Part shown: positions 42,661 to 54,195 of the stretch, in pieces | How the letters are laid out: each line of letters starts with the position of its first letter | How positions within the stretch are numbered: position 1 is the first letter of the stretch | DNA from: Gonocerus acuteangulatus | Taxonomy: Eukaryota; Arthropoda; Insecta; Hemiptera; Coreidae | DNA: 64,000 bases | Reading direction: 5' to 3' | NCBI GenBank assembly: GCA_946811695.1 | Contig: OX328130.1 | Span: 73,116,853-73,180,852 of the forward strand | Translations under genes and position numbers: made by a program | The notes under the pieces: model-generated | Databases searched by the model: none | What the model saw: only the letters and a program-made list of their open reading frames with translations | Told to the model about the DNA's origin: nothing

Positions 42661-43084
42661 TTTCAGACTCTAACCTTTTAAGTACACTGGGAGGATATTG
42701 GCTGCTATAAATCCTCCATGGACTAGCAATTAATTCTAAGGAAGTGCCTGGAGGGAGGGGTGGAGGGTAGAAGCCTTAAAGTGTGATTAAGGTAAGGTAT
42801 AGGGGAGGGCGTAGAAAGGGAACGAAGTGGGGGGTGCAACAAGTGTAAAACACCTTTCTAATCATCGGATCCATTACCAAAGTAACATTTCTTATTCCTC
42901 CTAATATTCATTAGACTTTACAAGTTTGCCTTCTTTTTTTTCTTCGTGGAAATGTCTGTTTTTCCATAAAAAAAAAGGTGATTTAAATATATGGTGTAGT
43001 GACTTCCGCATGGATCAGTTCTTACTCTCCAAATAACCACGAAGAATGCTCTAAACTCAAGCCGAAAAGTAGCTAAATATAGCT
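42661..43084. other. Unassigned interval
   Basis: Includes a G-rich, less AT-rich part (42740-42845) with no recognised gene. Confidence 0.45.
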
Positions 43085-43440
43085 CATTTTTATATAATAA
43101 TCACAAATAAATTACAAACCTAATAAGTAATAATAAAAATGTAATAACGCAAAACTATTTGGGTTCATAGTTTCGAACCCGTGAACTCTAGACTGTGAGT
43201 CCTAGCAGATTTTAACCTAGCCTATGACTGTCGTTGAATCAAGACCTACATGTTTGCCAAGTTTGATCAAAATCAGTCGAACTGTTTGGATTTGCATAAG
43301 AAACAAACATACGGACAGACAGCTGATAGACGTTTTTGACCTTGCCTATAACTCTCCCCGAATCAAAACCCACCAGTTTTCCATGTTTGGTCAAAATCGG
43401 TCAAACGGTGCGGATTTGTATAAGGAACAAACATATAAAC

Positions 43441-43441
<1 letters not shown>
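43085..43441 (-). mobile_element. Helitron family 1, partial inverted copy
   Basis: Minus-strand modules: TTTGACCGATTTTGACCAAA, GTCTGTCCGTATGTTTGTT and the GGGTTCGAAACTATGAACCC-like 3' part. Bounded at its 5' side by (TA)n. The frames predicted here are readings of the modules. Confidence 0.72.

Positions 43442-43508
<67 letters not shown>
43442..43508. repeat. (TA)n microsatellite
   Basis: Perfect tract next to the Helitron copy. Confidence 0.97.
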
Positions 43509-43511
<3 letters not shown>

Positions 43512-44278
43512 GTTAAATGAAAATGCAACGATTTAATTTTAACGGGTGGCCTTGAAAAATGATGGTTAGGAACTGGGAAATTGTACGTTTGTCCTTTTAT
43601 AACCAAGTTAGAGAGTGTATGAATATGAATTGGTATAGAAATACTAATAATTGTTTAAAATACACACTCACGTATAAATATGTATATACATATAAAGCAA
43701 ACAAAAAATAAGTCAGTGCCGTAACATGCGTCACAGTGCTAGGATTTCAAGCAAAAACTTTGGCAAATATAACAAAGTTTTTATCAACAACATTTATTTT
43801 CTAACAAAACGTTCTAAATCTATTTTCACAATCTCAAACGTCAACTCTTAATTAATTACAAACGGAAACTGAATCTTTAAGATTATTTCGGAATGTCAAA
43901 AATATTGTTCATTTATTTAAATATGATGAATAAACCGGTGTATGCCTAATTACCCAAACCAAATGTAATTACTAAACGAGACAATACTAGCAACAACTGA
44001 CCTTATGGTTTTACTAAAGTAACATCCTTCCATCTCGGGCTATATTTCCTTGGAGCATTTAAATGCAAATTCTGACTCTAACAAACCGCTTTGTTTTTGC
44101 CGCGATAAATAACAGGAATAATTAGGGTGGCCTGGAGGTTTTGCGAGGGAAGGGCATAACTCAAGGCCGTATCTCCCGAATACTCCCTATGACTGATGCC
44201 CTACCGGGTTGTGTCCTGAGGGGCGTTTCGAATATATGGAAGTGTGTAAGCAATGTGTCACATTCGACTTGAAGGGAA

Positions 44279-44279
<1 letters not shown>
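43509..44279. other. Unassigned interval
   Basis: No gene or repeat recognised. 44130-44280 is less AT-rich. Confidence 0.5.
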
Positions 44280-44332
<53 letters not shown>

Positions 44333-45160
44333 TTAATCTACGTTATATTTGTCAAATACCACTCACTGACTGACTCACTCACTCACTGACCTATCATCGC
44401 CCAGCCCAAACCACTCGACAGAAAAATTTGAAATTTTCCATGGACACTCCCTATATAACGTAGACACTCGCTAAGAAATGATTTTTTGATATTTAAATTT
44501 TTAAGTATTTTTAGATGGGTTAGAATATTTAGTTGGTTAGGGAGCAGACAAGCCTAGCCAGCAAGCGTTGCTAGGACGATAACAGGTCAGCTGTTACTGT
44601 AGTGTATCTATTTCCTAATATTATTTCTGTTTGAGTTTCTTTTCAACTATGATGGCAGACCTTGAATTACTAGAAATAAACTATGATTTTGTCCCTTGAA
44701 GAGTTTACGCTATACCTGACGATGGTCCACCCGATGTAATAATATCCCGAACCCTTGCACAGCCTCCTCACCCATCAGCATCCCCAGTCAGAACACTTAT
44801 TGGTAATGCTCGCAAATATAACGACTGTTTCCAAATGACCCATTGAAAAAATAAATTTTTAAATTTTAACGTATTATATTTATGATTGAAAACGAATTTT
44901 AACCTGTACTAGTTAAACTGCTGTTACTACTAACAGTGTCTGTTTCTTGACACTGGTCCGGAACGCCCCAATGTCAAGAAACATTTTACTTCGATTACAT
45001 ATCAATTGGTGAATAACTTATAGTATGACAGGAACCGTGCTATAATAAACTGCACACAATTATATAGTAGCGTTAATTTTGATGATACATTATTTCAAGC
45101 AAAATAAAAGCAAAAATAACTACTTATCTGCCGTGACGAAGCACGGGTATTAAAGTATAT
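44280..45160 (+). mobile_element. Helitron family 2 copy with Rep-region relic
   Basis: Starts at a (TA)n tract (44281-44326), then CACTCACTGACTGACTCACT, CATCGCCCAGCCC and AAATTTGAAATTTTCCATGG, a leader typical of such Helitrons. A coding relic follows, and the 3' end has TCTGCCGTGACGAAGCACGG. The inverted partner is at 38140-38830. The final CTAG is not visible. Confidence 0.7.
44650..44850 (+). pseudogene. Helitron Rep-region N-terminal relic (copy 2)
   Basis: Reads MMADLELLEINYDFVP, stop, RVYAIPDDGPPDVIISRTLA, QPPHPSASPVRTLIGNARKY and NDCFQMTH. Alignment with the 38.5-kb copy is clear, with conservative changes. The stop after DFVP shows decay. Confidence 0.6.
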
Positions 45161-45289
45161 CGAATTATCAGCATCAAATTAAGCAGATTTTGTTATAGCA
45201 AAAATCACACTCCCATATTTTGAACAATACAAACATCAATATACATTAAAGAAATTATAACTAGATACAATTATCCTAAAAACACAAGA

Positions 45290-45720
45290 TATAGAGCACA
45301 CAAACTGAACAAATCCAGAAAAATCCCGAAACATAAAATGCTACAAAAAAGATCCGAAAGACTAACAAATTTACACAGACTGCAGGAAACAAGACAACAC
45401 AGTAGGATGTAGTGTAGTAGTATATAAACAGGACTTACTCATAGACAAACTAAAATATAGGCTAGGTGAGGATGTACGAACGAATTTATCAGCATACAAG
45501 AAGAATCACATACAATAGTTCAAATATCCACAGAGAGTAAATCTTCACTATACAAGGTAACCAAAAGAAAACTAGTCAAATTATTAATTGAACAGATAAG
45601 ATACAAACAGTTCAGTCAGCAATATAACACATATCTATACAGTTTAAATGGGTCAAAGCACACGACGGACTTGAAGAAAACGAGATAGCCAGACAGACTC
45701 GCTAAGGACCTTATACTTAC
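45290..45720 (+). pseudogene. LINE RNase H domain relic
   Basis: Pieces TVGCSVVVYKQDLLIDKLKY, GEDVRTNLSAYK and FKWVKAHDGLEENEIA are recognisable in different frames. They match RNase H domains of I-type LINEs: a TDGS-like start (here TDCRK), a VxxAE-like helix and the final WVKAHxGxxGNExAD motif. The second catalytic region has lost its acidic residue (SAYK for AE). Several stops; non-functional. Confidence 0.75.
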
Positions 45721-46509
45721 TGGAATTTCCAATAAATATATTTAAATAAAATATAAGTGTGGTCTCTTAAAAAAAAAAAATTAATATTCCTTCTCTATTG
45801 ACTGCACCTTAACAGCAGGTCCTTAGAAGTTCAAGAGGCAATAACCTCAGGCAGCAGACTTGCAATAAAAAAAGGATGCAAAAGAAAAACAGACTTAAAT
45901 GATTTTGACGACTCGTCATTAGTTAATTAAAAAGCGATGTCGAGCGAGAGATAGTAAGAAACGCAAGCTGCTCCTGTACATACACTCAATTAGGTTTTTT
46001 AACCCTTTAAGGATGGGGGGGGGGGACTGGATGAAGAAAGAACCTGTCGTGAAGAATGAAGAAACGCATTTAGATTCTGTCATCGCTCTCGTACTGACAG
46101 TATCTTCTTTCTTTGCATGAATATAATTTCTTTTAATGTTTTTTTTTGTACGGTTCAATTGCCAGTATCCAACTCTTTTGATAGGGTCATGCTTTTTTGA
46201 TTTCATTAATGAAAATTCAAGTTGGGAAACGATTTTTAATAAGTCCGGCTTAGAGAAACTGCTTCAGAAACCGTTATTATCCCTCCCCCTCAGCATGGGT
46301 ATAGAATATGGTTATTGAACCGTGAAATTTTGAAGTCGTTCCTACCGGATCTCGTCGTCAGAGGGTTTCCTCCCTATGGGGAGGGTGGAAATGAGCAAAA
46401 ATTACAATTAAAGAAAATACAGCCTATTAAAAACGGAGGCATAACTCTCTTCAAGCCACGAGGGTGGTGCTTCGAAGTGGGCATCGAAACCACGACCTAG
46501 TCACGGAAC
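45721..46509. other. Mostly unassigned; family I hairpin at 46340-46400
   Basis: GAGGGTTTCCTCCCTATGGGGAGG (read in two parts) is the GC-rich hairpin that opens family I. A G-run lies at 46016-46026. The short frames are not recognised. Confidence 0.5.
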
Positions 46510-46523
46510 GTTAATGCGTTAAT

Positions 46524-47166
46524 TTTTTTTTTTTTTTTAATAATAAAGCGTTTATTAACATCTGCACAAATTATATAGCACATTGGTTAATTGTGATAAG
46601 TAACGCCATTTTTATGAATTCACATAATGAGAATACAGAAAAAAAAAAAAAAAAATAGTACATACATAAAAATAAATAAGTACATAAATAAATAAATCAT
46701 AGCTAAAAGGAAAATAAAATAAAAGTAATAATAATAAAAATAATAAATCAAAAGATAAAATAGAAGTTTGGAAGGAGCCAATCATTATTGACACTTCCTA
46801 GTTGACCGCTTTAATTACAGAGTTGGTCACGAGGCCAAGATCTCTTTAGCCTCCTAGGAGGGTTTTCGGGGTGGGATTGAGAGGAGAGGGATTGAGCTCT
46901 GGGATTGGGATGAGGAGATAGTTTAGAGTGGAAGGTTAGGAATCGGGATTTAGCCAGTTCATGGATGAAGGGGATATTCAGATCATGATGGAGGGTTTTA
47001 TTAGAAACGTAGAAAGGGGCATTAACTATTTTGCGTAGGACTTTGGATTGGAATGCATGTATTCTTTGTATATTTGATCTTTTGGTTGTTCCCCACAGTT
47101 CAAGTCCGTACGTCCAAATAGGTCTGATGATGGTTTTGTATATAGTGAGTTTGTTCTGTATTGTGA
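46524..47166 (-). mobile_element. 5'-truncated Jockey-like LINE with 14-bp target duplication
   Basis: GTTAATGCGTTAAT occurs at 46510-46523 and 47167-47180. On the minus strand the insertion starts inside the RT coding region and ends in a 3' UTR with a TTAATAAACGCTTTATTATT end and poly(A) (T-run at 46523-46537). The duplication and tail are the signature of target-primed reverse transcription. Confidence 0.92.
46800..47166 (-). pseudogene. Jockey-like RT C-terminal fragment (minus)
   Basis: Minus strand: LTIYKTIIRPIWTYGLELWG, then RIHAFQSKVLRKIVNAPFYV, LHHDLNIPFIHELAKSRF and HPNP. It aligns with the plus-strand copy at 28.78-29.1 kb, differing mainly by conservative substitutions. A truncated, dead copy because the catalytic palm is absent, though little damaged in frame. 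Confidence 0.86.
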
Positions 47167-47404
47167 GTTAATGCGTTAATAACCTCACGTTTTTTTTTTT
47201 ATCTTGGAATATATATATTTATATTATAGCTATGCTGAAAAATGTAATTAGCTTACGCAAATTATTGTATTTTTCTATTTATTTATGTTTAAGAAGAAAA
47301 TTTACAATCTGTTCCCAATACCAGATACCAATTTTTTATTTCTCTATTTAATAAATTTCTAGCACCAATTTTTAAATTTTACAAGAGGAAAAACCAATTA
47401 TGCA

Positions 47405-47755
47405 TAGCTGAGAGAGCCCCAATTGTTAAAGATGTTGTATTATCCAGATTCCAACCTTTCCACTCATCAAAATCCTGAACTCCTATTCTTATCGAACGTC
47501 ACCCATCCACTCTCTCCACCGAGGCGAATCAGAAAACAGTGGCCCAGAGATCTACTGCAGTAACCAAGTGAAGTGTTAGCAATGGCTTTCTCTTCCTTCA
47601 AGTGCGACAATTTGCTGTGGCTCACCGATCTCTCTTCGTCTCCAGCCACTGATCGGAGCAGAAGGGAGCTTGGGTACAACGTCACCTGAGCGTCCTTCTG
47701 GCGTTAATCGAGGATGAAGTTGGGAGGCCTTGAGCACAGAACCCTCATATTGTAT
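47405..47755 (+). pseudogene. Jockey-like LINE 3' end relic
   Basis: VLSRFQPFHSSKS and STEANQKTVAQRS correspond to the RT C-terminus, followed by a 3' UTR with TGAAGTGTTAGCAATGGCTT, GTCACCTGAGCGTCCTTCTG and TTGGGAGGCCTTGAGCACAG, nearly the same as 5.77-6.0 kb. Confidence 0.78.
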
Positions 47756-47762
47756 CATATGT

Positions 47763-48031
47763 CATATCTTCCCTACCATATCAAACTATGGAATATGCAA
47801 ATGGAAGCAAACTAGAGAACGAGCATATTCTATCCATCGACGAAGTAATATATTGAAAAATGGTCTTATTCGATACTTTATTTAAGGCACTAAACGCTAT
47901 TCTAAAGGGGTTAGACTTGTGACAATTCTCGACAATCCTTATAGTCCACAATCCAAGAGCAAAGTCTCGAATCTGAAAAAAAACAACGTGATTTTTCATG
48001 TTCTATAGTTTGACATGGTTGGGAAGATATT
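47763..48031. mobile_element. Small MITE, about 270 bp
   Basis: Left end TATCTTCCCTACCATATCAA and right end TTGACATGGTTGGGAAGATA form imperfect terminal inverted repeats of about 30 bp. It lies in the tail region of the LINE relic. No coding capacity. Confidence 0.7.
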
Positions 48032-48604
48032 ACCATAAGCATTCTTATACAGGATTTAATAACCAATAACGAAATCAATAATTAAAAAAAAAAAAACTGT
48101 AAGAGAGTACAAAGTCATAGGTTGTGTTCGTCACTATACATTTAACACAATCTACGAGTTCCGTCACGCAGGAGCGGCCTTGTCTAACTATTCCCTGACT
48201 TCTTATCAAATATTACAGATTTATTAAAATCTCACGGATACATTACAAACCATACAACTTTTGCATGAGGGACTTTTGCTGGAGATAAATACTTTTTTCT
48301 GAATTAATGTATCACTTGAAATATTTCAAAAGTAGAATAGAGCATCATTAAATAATATTTCTTTTTGTAGCAAGTTTTTTTCTTGTTCACTACAAATTGC
48401 TTGGCCCCGTTGGTGTTGTTATCTATAGTATTTACTGTAATTTATTGAGGGGGGGGGTCCGTCTTCTTTTTTATTCCTCCGCCTCTCCCTCCCCGGAGCC
48501 GATAAAAAGCGCACAAGAAATAGAGCGGGCTCTTCGCTTTATTGCAGCATTGCGGCCCAATGCACCTACAACATCGAACAGTCTCAACCCAGAAACTGGG
48601 TCAT
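48032..48604. other. Unassigned interval
   Basis: No recognised gene. A G-run lies at 48450-48458; the 70-codon frame at 48397 is not recognised. Confidence 0.45.
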
Positions 48605-48743
48605 CTTAGCGCGGTTCGATAATATACTTATATTTCGTATGTATTATTTTAAAACATTAGAAAATAAACTGTTTTAGTGCGTTTCCTTACTCCCTTCAGA
48701 GGGAGGAAACCCGCGGGTTGACCACATGAAAGTGCCGTGTGTG

Positions 48744-48748
<5 letters not shown>
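48605..48748 (+). repeat. Family I 5' part with GC hairpin
   Basis: TTAGTGCGTTTCCTTACTCC followed by AGAGGGAGGAAACCCGCG and CATGAAAGTGCCG parallels the start of family I at 32.2 kb, then passes into (TA)n. Confidence 0.65.

Positions 48749-48806
<58 letters not shown>
48749..48806. repeat. (TA)n microsatellite
   Basis: TATATA tract directly before the SINE head. Confidence 0.96.
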
Positions 48807-48807
<1 letters not shown>

Positions 48808-48810
<3 letters not shown>

Positions 48811-49130
48811 GCGAGGTTAGCTCAGTGGTAGAGCACTGGACTAATAAGTTGGAGGACCTGAGCACTAGAGATTTTTTCTTCTAGTGTCTTCGTTCATGGG
48901 TTGCATTCGGCCTCCCTGACCATTCCTAGGCCAACCTAGCCTTTAATTAATTTAATAATGGGTACCTTGGGTGCTAATGACTCCAGCAGTCGAAGCAGCC
49001 AAGGGGAAAATCAGGCGGCCGGAGCATAGTACTGACCAAACTATCTCCCTAGTGTGCCGTATGGTCATGAATCAGATACCTCTATACTAGGTGCCCCTCA
49101 GGGCCCTTGTGGCCTGTTACGGGACTGGTT
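48808..49130 (+). repeat. SINE family 1 with tRNA-Ile-like head
   Basis: The head GGGGCGAGGTTAGCTCAGTG, GTAGAGC holds a good A box, and CTAATAAG resembles the anticodon loop of tRNA-Ile(AAT). The T-arm/B box is poor and the anticodon stem does not pair well, so this is not a tRNA gene. The body matches 17432-17705 and ends in GGGACTGGTTTTTATTTTTG. Confidence 0.83.
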
Positions 49131-49152
49131 TTTATTTTTGTTTTTATATATA

Positions 49153-49801
49153 CAGGGTGTCCCAGTATATGTGTCCACCCCCTTTTCCTCCTAGAGTTGT
49201 TGGAATTTCGAAATGAAACTTGGTAGGTCTTAGTTATGTTGCATGAGGTTTCTTTTAAAGGTTTAGTTGGCTTTGTAACATTCTCCAGTTTTTCTCCAGT
49301 GCATATAACTCTTGACTTTCTAATGGCGGCAGGTTTTTTTTATGACGAATTCTGATAGAAAATTTAATTTTAAGAATAATTTATCCTGAAGAATCTTTTG
49401 ATCCGACGCACCGATTGCGCGTAAAACGCAAAAAACTGAAAAATATCGCCCTTTTGTAGACAAATTCCTATTTATCACTGAAACCAAGCCTTTTACGTAA
49501 AAACACCTCGATACGAACGTTGTAGCCTATTACGTTTCCTTTCAGGAGATTCCAAGATCAAAGTTGTAGGTTTAATATTTAATGGGATATTAAATTTTCT
49601 ATCAGAAGTCGTCATAAAAAATACCTGCCGCCATTGGAAAATCAAGAGTTAGATGCGCTGGAGAAAATCTGGAGAATGTTACAAAGTCAACTAAACCTTC
49701 AAAAGTAACCTCATGCAACATAACTAAGACCTACCAAGTTTCATTTCTAAATTCCAACAACTCTAGGAGGAAAAGGGGGTGGACACATATACTGGGACAC
49801 C

Positions 49802-49804
<3 letters not shown>
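49153..49804. mobile_element. Mariner-like MITE with long terminal inverted repeats
   Basis: Between TA dinucleotides (49151-49152 and 49805-49806), CAGGGTGTCCCAGTATATGTG and its complement begin inverted repeats of well over 100 bp (continuing GTCCACCCCCTTTTCCTCCT, TAGAGTTGTTGGAATTT). The TA duplication and CAGGGTGTCCC ends are typical of Tc1/mariner-type MITEs. The element sits beside another (TA)n tract. Confidence 0.9.

Positions 49805-49806
<2 letters not shown>

Positions 49807-49860
<54 letters not shown>
49807..49860. repeat. (TA)n microsatellite
   Basis: Perfect tract adjoining the MITE end. Confidence 0.97.
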
Positions 49861-49863
<3 letters not shown>

Positions 49864-50924
49864 GACTCACAGTTTGAGGAAAGGTAAGATTTTAGATGAC
49901 ATTAAGCCCAGAAACCTTACAGTAGTGAAAATACGGCACTCCTCTCAAAAACAAACAAAAATATCAAGGTTGGTGGGGACCGTCGTCACTGCGATCGGTG
50001 AGAGTATTGTGGGCGACCTCTTTTTACTTAGGTACGTCACTATCAAGCCACTGTTAAGTTAGTACTGAGTCTGGTTTGTAATATCAGGGTATCCATATTT
50101 GGGGTAAGTAAGTTGTTTACCTCAGTAAGGTTCGTCCAGGTAATTTGTTTGTATGAACTGTGCGCAAGGGCTCGTTCAGGAAAAGTGTTTCTCACTCCTT
50201 GAGTCTTTGCATGTTTAGGGTTGAGTTGGTTGTCGGTTGAATGTTGGTATCCTAGGCAACGAGAAGGGTGAGAGGTTTGCAGGACTCGGTTCGGGAACGG
50301 CACCAATGGGTCCGCTGCTATTTGTTGGACTGTCAATGGCCTGTGTCGAGCAGAGTAGAGCAAACTGTGATTAATTTCATGAATAATGATTAAATGAGTA
50401 TTCGGAATGTGACTAATGAGTAAATGATTATTCGAAATGTGACTAACGATTGATGTGTGGTCAATCATATTTCTCCATGAGTAATGAGTGATGGCTAACT
50501 GCTTTCTAGCCTATGATTTATGATTAATGATTGATGATTAAACATGTTTTGACTAATGATTGATGATTACAGAATAACTTTACTCAGATTAATGATTAAA
50601 TATTAAAAAAAAGGCCTTGATTTATGATTAACTGGTTCATGAAGGAATTCCAAAGCCCAATGTATAGATAGTATGTAGAAAAGTTGGTATTAGCCTAATA
50701 CAAGAAGTATTTACAACGTTAGTCATGTCAATTATTACTACAGACTATCAATGATTGACGAGTAACGATTGATTGATGACTAACTTCACATATGATTAAT
50801 ATGACCTATGATTAATGATTAACTCGAGTTGTGATTAACTTATTACTTACTCTGATTGATTAGTCATGAGTAAAATTTAATCGATTTGTCAATCATTTAG
50901 TTGATTTGTGTCCTACTCTGGTTT
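49861..50924. other. Unassigned, with degenerate TGATTAATGATTGA repeats
   Basis: 49970-50092 matches the left part of the TIR element at 34.48-34.81 kb. 50370-50870 is full of imperfect ATTAATGATTGATGATTA words without a fixed period. The 141-codon minus frame at 50043-50468 is not recognised. Confidence 0.5.
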
Positions 50925-51220
50925 CGAAGAGGCAATAGTAGCAAGAGCCAAAAGAAAGTTTGGGAAGAGCAGAGAATCACCCACACGAAGTCCTTTGTAG
51001 ACCTTATAAATTTAGGTAAGATAAACCTTTTCCTGAGTATGGCCAGAAGAGACTTGAGGGAGATAGAGAAACTGTCTCGGGCCACTGTACCCTGAACAAA
51101 CATATGTGTGTTATGAAGATGAGGTCTGCAGATGGTGCAAAGAAAAGGATAAGACACCTAAGCATGTTACATTTGAATGCGTTGCATTTGAAACGAGGCG
51201 GTTTCTACATTCTGGTAGCC
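50925..51220 (+). pseudogene. RNase H-type LINE C-terminal zinc-knuckle relic (3)
   Basis: INLFLSMARRDLREIEKLSR, then in another frame EDEVCRWCKEKDKTPKHVTF, ECVAFETRR. The CxxC-x8-H-x4-C knuckle is complete (CRWC, H, C), as in I/R1-type LINEs where C..C.....ET..H....C is standard. A frameshift separates the two parts. RT and RNase H are absent. Confidence 0.75.
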
Positions 51221-51579
51221 TTCATTAGGAAGAAATCCGGATATCGACGAAAGTCGGATAGTATCTAGGATTCATCAGAAGTTTAAGTTTTAGGATCCGC
51301 ACAATGGGACTATGCTTAATATGCGCCACGTGAAGCGAACGGTATCAATCAGGTGAATTCTAATCTAATGGGGTAATTTTACTGTTTCTTGACAATGATG
51401 TAATTGCGTAAAAAAGCGCACCCAAAGTACTCTCAAAAATGCCAGAGACAACGGTCTCCACAAACGGGTGTGACAAACAAAAAATTGATTTTGTACATGT
51501 TTGACGTCATGTATATTGTTGTCCAATATCTTCATGAGGAACCTCCTCGGAGTTTACGAATCCCTTAAAAAGTGCGATA
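51221..51579. other. Unassigned; trace of ribozyme-family A at 51215-51260
   Basis: GGTAGCCTTCATTAGGAAG recalls the family A core, but the box reads CTAATGA on the minus strand and stem II is broken. The rest is not recognised. Confidence 0.4.
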
Positions 51580-52105
51580 TCTATATATATATAAAAATCA
51601 CGTGTCTGCCTGTTTGTTCCTTATACAAATCCACACCGTTTGACCCAGTTTGACCTAACTTGGCACACAGGTAGGTCTTGATACGGGGAGTGTCATAGGA
51701 TAGGTCAAAAACGTCTACCAGCTGTCTGTCTGTGTTTGTTCCTTATACAAATGGACACCGTTTGACCGATGTTCATCAAACTTGGCACACGGGTAGGTCT
51801 TGCTAGGGGGAGTGTCATAGGCTAGGTCAAAAAAAGTCTACCAGCTGTTTGTTTGTATGTTTGTTCAATATACAAATCCACACCGTTTGACCGATTTTGA
51901 CCAAACTTGGAACAAATGTATGTCTTGATCCTCGGGATGTTATAGGCTATGTTAAAATCGTCAGGTCACGGGTTCGAAACTGTGAAACCGAACGGTTATA
52001 GATTTGTGTTATTAGATTTTAATATTACTTATTTGGTTTCAAATATACATTGGCTTTTCTAGATGTTGTAAGTAGGTGTAGCATGGCACGCCGGGTAACA
52101 GCTAT
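51580..52105 (+). mobile_element. Non-autonomous Helitron (family 1), short copy
   Basis: Starts A|TCTATATATATATAAAAATC and ends GCATGGCACGCCGGGTAACA, GCTAT|T, where CTAG has become CTAT. Three internal modules against about five in the 29-kb copy. Length 526 bp. Confidence 0.82.
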
Positions 52106-52484
52106 TCAACAGCTATCGATCTTCCAATAAGTAATATCAAACCAATGCAGCTTCTGAACTGTTCGGCTTAAGGTTCTATATCACAGAGCCACAAATATCT
52201 CCTGATATCTCGACAAGCAGCATCTTATGCTCCAGACAGGAACCTCCTCTTGGAAGAACGTATCTCTGGCGCCTCTATAAATATCGCGCCGATAAGATCG
52301 CGGTACTTTCACCGTTAGGAGATTAGAAGATCTCCGACGACCTCTGGTTCCTGTCTCCTGATACTTCTTATGGAGCAACATCTGTTCTTGTTAGTGCTAG
52401 CTTTGTAAATAAACTTCTTTCAACGCGATCTAGTAGGGTAATGATGAATTTGATGGTATTACATGTCGTACTTAATGAACACAA
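52106..52484. other. Unassigned, balanced composition
   Basis: Imperfect internal inverted words (GACAGGAACCTCC and GAACC...GTCTCCTGATA) appear, but there is no recognised gene or transposon. Confidence 0.4.
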
Positions 52485-53150
52485 TCACGATCTGATCCAA
52501 TCCGATAGCCACCGACTGTCGGAAGAAATAAAACGTATTCCTCTCAGTGGAGGTGCCTACATTGTTCCCGACCCGATCCGATCCGATCCGATGGCCACCG
52601 ATTCTCGGCCGTTCAAACTTGTCTGTTTCTTGACCGATTTAGGACTGACGACTTAAAATGGTGCCTAACAACATATTGTGTTTAAAAAAGGTCTACAGCC
52701 TCTAATTCTTAACCGACTTCAATGCATTTTTTTTTTTTCAAATGAAAACTAATAAAATTTATAACTCCTTTGTTACGTGGAGAGGTGTTTATAACCTTCC
52801 AATGCTTATAACAATTTTAAAATATGAATACTAATGCTTCTCTTATCGTAGTGTAACTGTTAAAAATTGACTGTTACACTAAGATCTAATTTTTCGGGAC
52901 TGATATACTTCCAGAAGATTGACTGGCCTCTCAACTCCTCCTTCATACCTCCAACAAGGTAATCGAAGGTTTTTTATGCGTATTAGGTGGAATTTCAGAA
53001 ATTAATTACTCATTTTCACTTCACTACGAGGTCATTACTGACGAGCTGAGACAAGATCGGATCGGGACCAATGTAGGCTCTCCCGTCGGTCAAACAAAGT
53101 CGGATTGGATCCGATCAGGAGAAATACGGTTACAATGTAGGCGCAGCCGT
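52485..53150. mobile_element. Family H MITE-like element
   Basis: Left side: TCTGATCCAATCCGATAGCC, GACTGTCGGAAGAAATAAA, GGTGCCTACATTGTTCCCGA, CGATCCGATCCGATCCGATG. Right side, inverted: GATCGGATCGGGACCAATGT and GAAATACGGTTACAATGTAG, GCGCAGCC. GAGGTCATTACTGACGA is shared with 2771-2787 at the same relative place. No coding capacity. Confidence 0.7.
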
Positions 53151-53164
53151 ACGTGTGCAAAGCA

Positions 53165-53990
53165 AATTAATTGGCTTACCGGGGAGTATACAGCGATGGG
53201 GTCACCGATTTGAACCAATTTTTTTTTCTGGTGATTCTATATCGAAAAATAGTCGATACGTGTCCGAGCGTTCCGTCCAATGCGCCTTATGAGCCGAGAA
53301 ATAAAATGAAATAGGCTGAAAGTGCTTTATTTTTTATATCGAGTTTAGAAAATGATATAGACATGATTCTTTCACCAATTCATCTGTTTTATGGAATAGA
53401 TTAAAAGAAAAATATAATCGTTAAACAATAATTTATATTTCGTCAAATATATTCAAAAATATGCTTACGTTTTCAAGTAAACTAGTATTATACATTTTTT
53501 ACATAAATAATAGCAGATTTAAAATCAGCACCCCAAGAAACCCTAATGTGGTGAATATCATTGAAAACAAAAAAATAATGATTTTTCCCAGTCTGGAAGA
53601 GACTAAAAATTTGTAATCGAAAAGATAATGTGATGTTTAATCCGATTTTTACGTCAATGAAATATTTCACAAGAAAAAAGACTCCTTTTTCTAACCATAT
53701 AAATGAATATTGTATTATCACAAAATGTACTTGCAAAAAATGGTTCTCAAAATAGAACTTTTTTTGCATATAACGTAAATTCCAGAAGACTTAGAAACAC
53801 CCCGATTCGAAGGAAATGTGTCTCATTCAGGACTTCATCGACCCTCCAAGTTTGGTTTGAATCGGGTAATTATTCTTTGAAATATGGCTGGATTGTTGAA
53901 TGTTTAACAAAATTTAAAGGGTCCCCCCTTAGCGAAATTTAAAATACATTTTTCTTAATTTTTGTAATATTCCAAAAATTTGAATGTAGG
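53165..53990 (+). mobile_element. Family L (Harbinger-like) copy, left end plus interior
   Basis: CCGGGGAGTATACAGCGATG, GGGTCACCGAT, AAATAGTCGATACGTGTCCG, AGCGTTCCGTCCAATGCGCC and later AGAACTTTTTTTGCATATAAC-type and TTTCAATGTGCTTAAAACGA blocks, in the order of the full element at 54934. The right terminus is not present. Confidence 0.75.
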
Positions 53991-54132
53991 GGTTTTTCAA
54001 TGTGCTTAAAACGAATCTGACATCCGTTTATATTTTGGCAGAATAATGACTTCTGTAGAGTCGAGTACGTAAAACAATTTTTGATGTTAGTTATCGTTCA
54101 TTAATGAGTAAATAATTTTAAATAAATCTACC

Positions 54133-54136
<4 letters not shown>

Positions 54137-54192
<56 letters not shown>
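54137..54192. repeat. (TA)n microsatellite
   Basis: Perfect tract. Confidence 0.97.

Positions 54193-54195
<3 letters not shown>

Noticed and set aside
48808..48880. Functional tRNA-Ile gene
   Set aside because: The A box is good, but the T arm and anticodon stem do not fold properly and the sequence continues into a SINE body shared with 17.4 kb.
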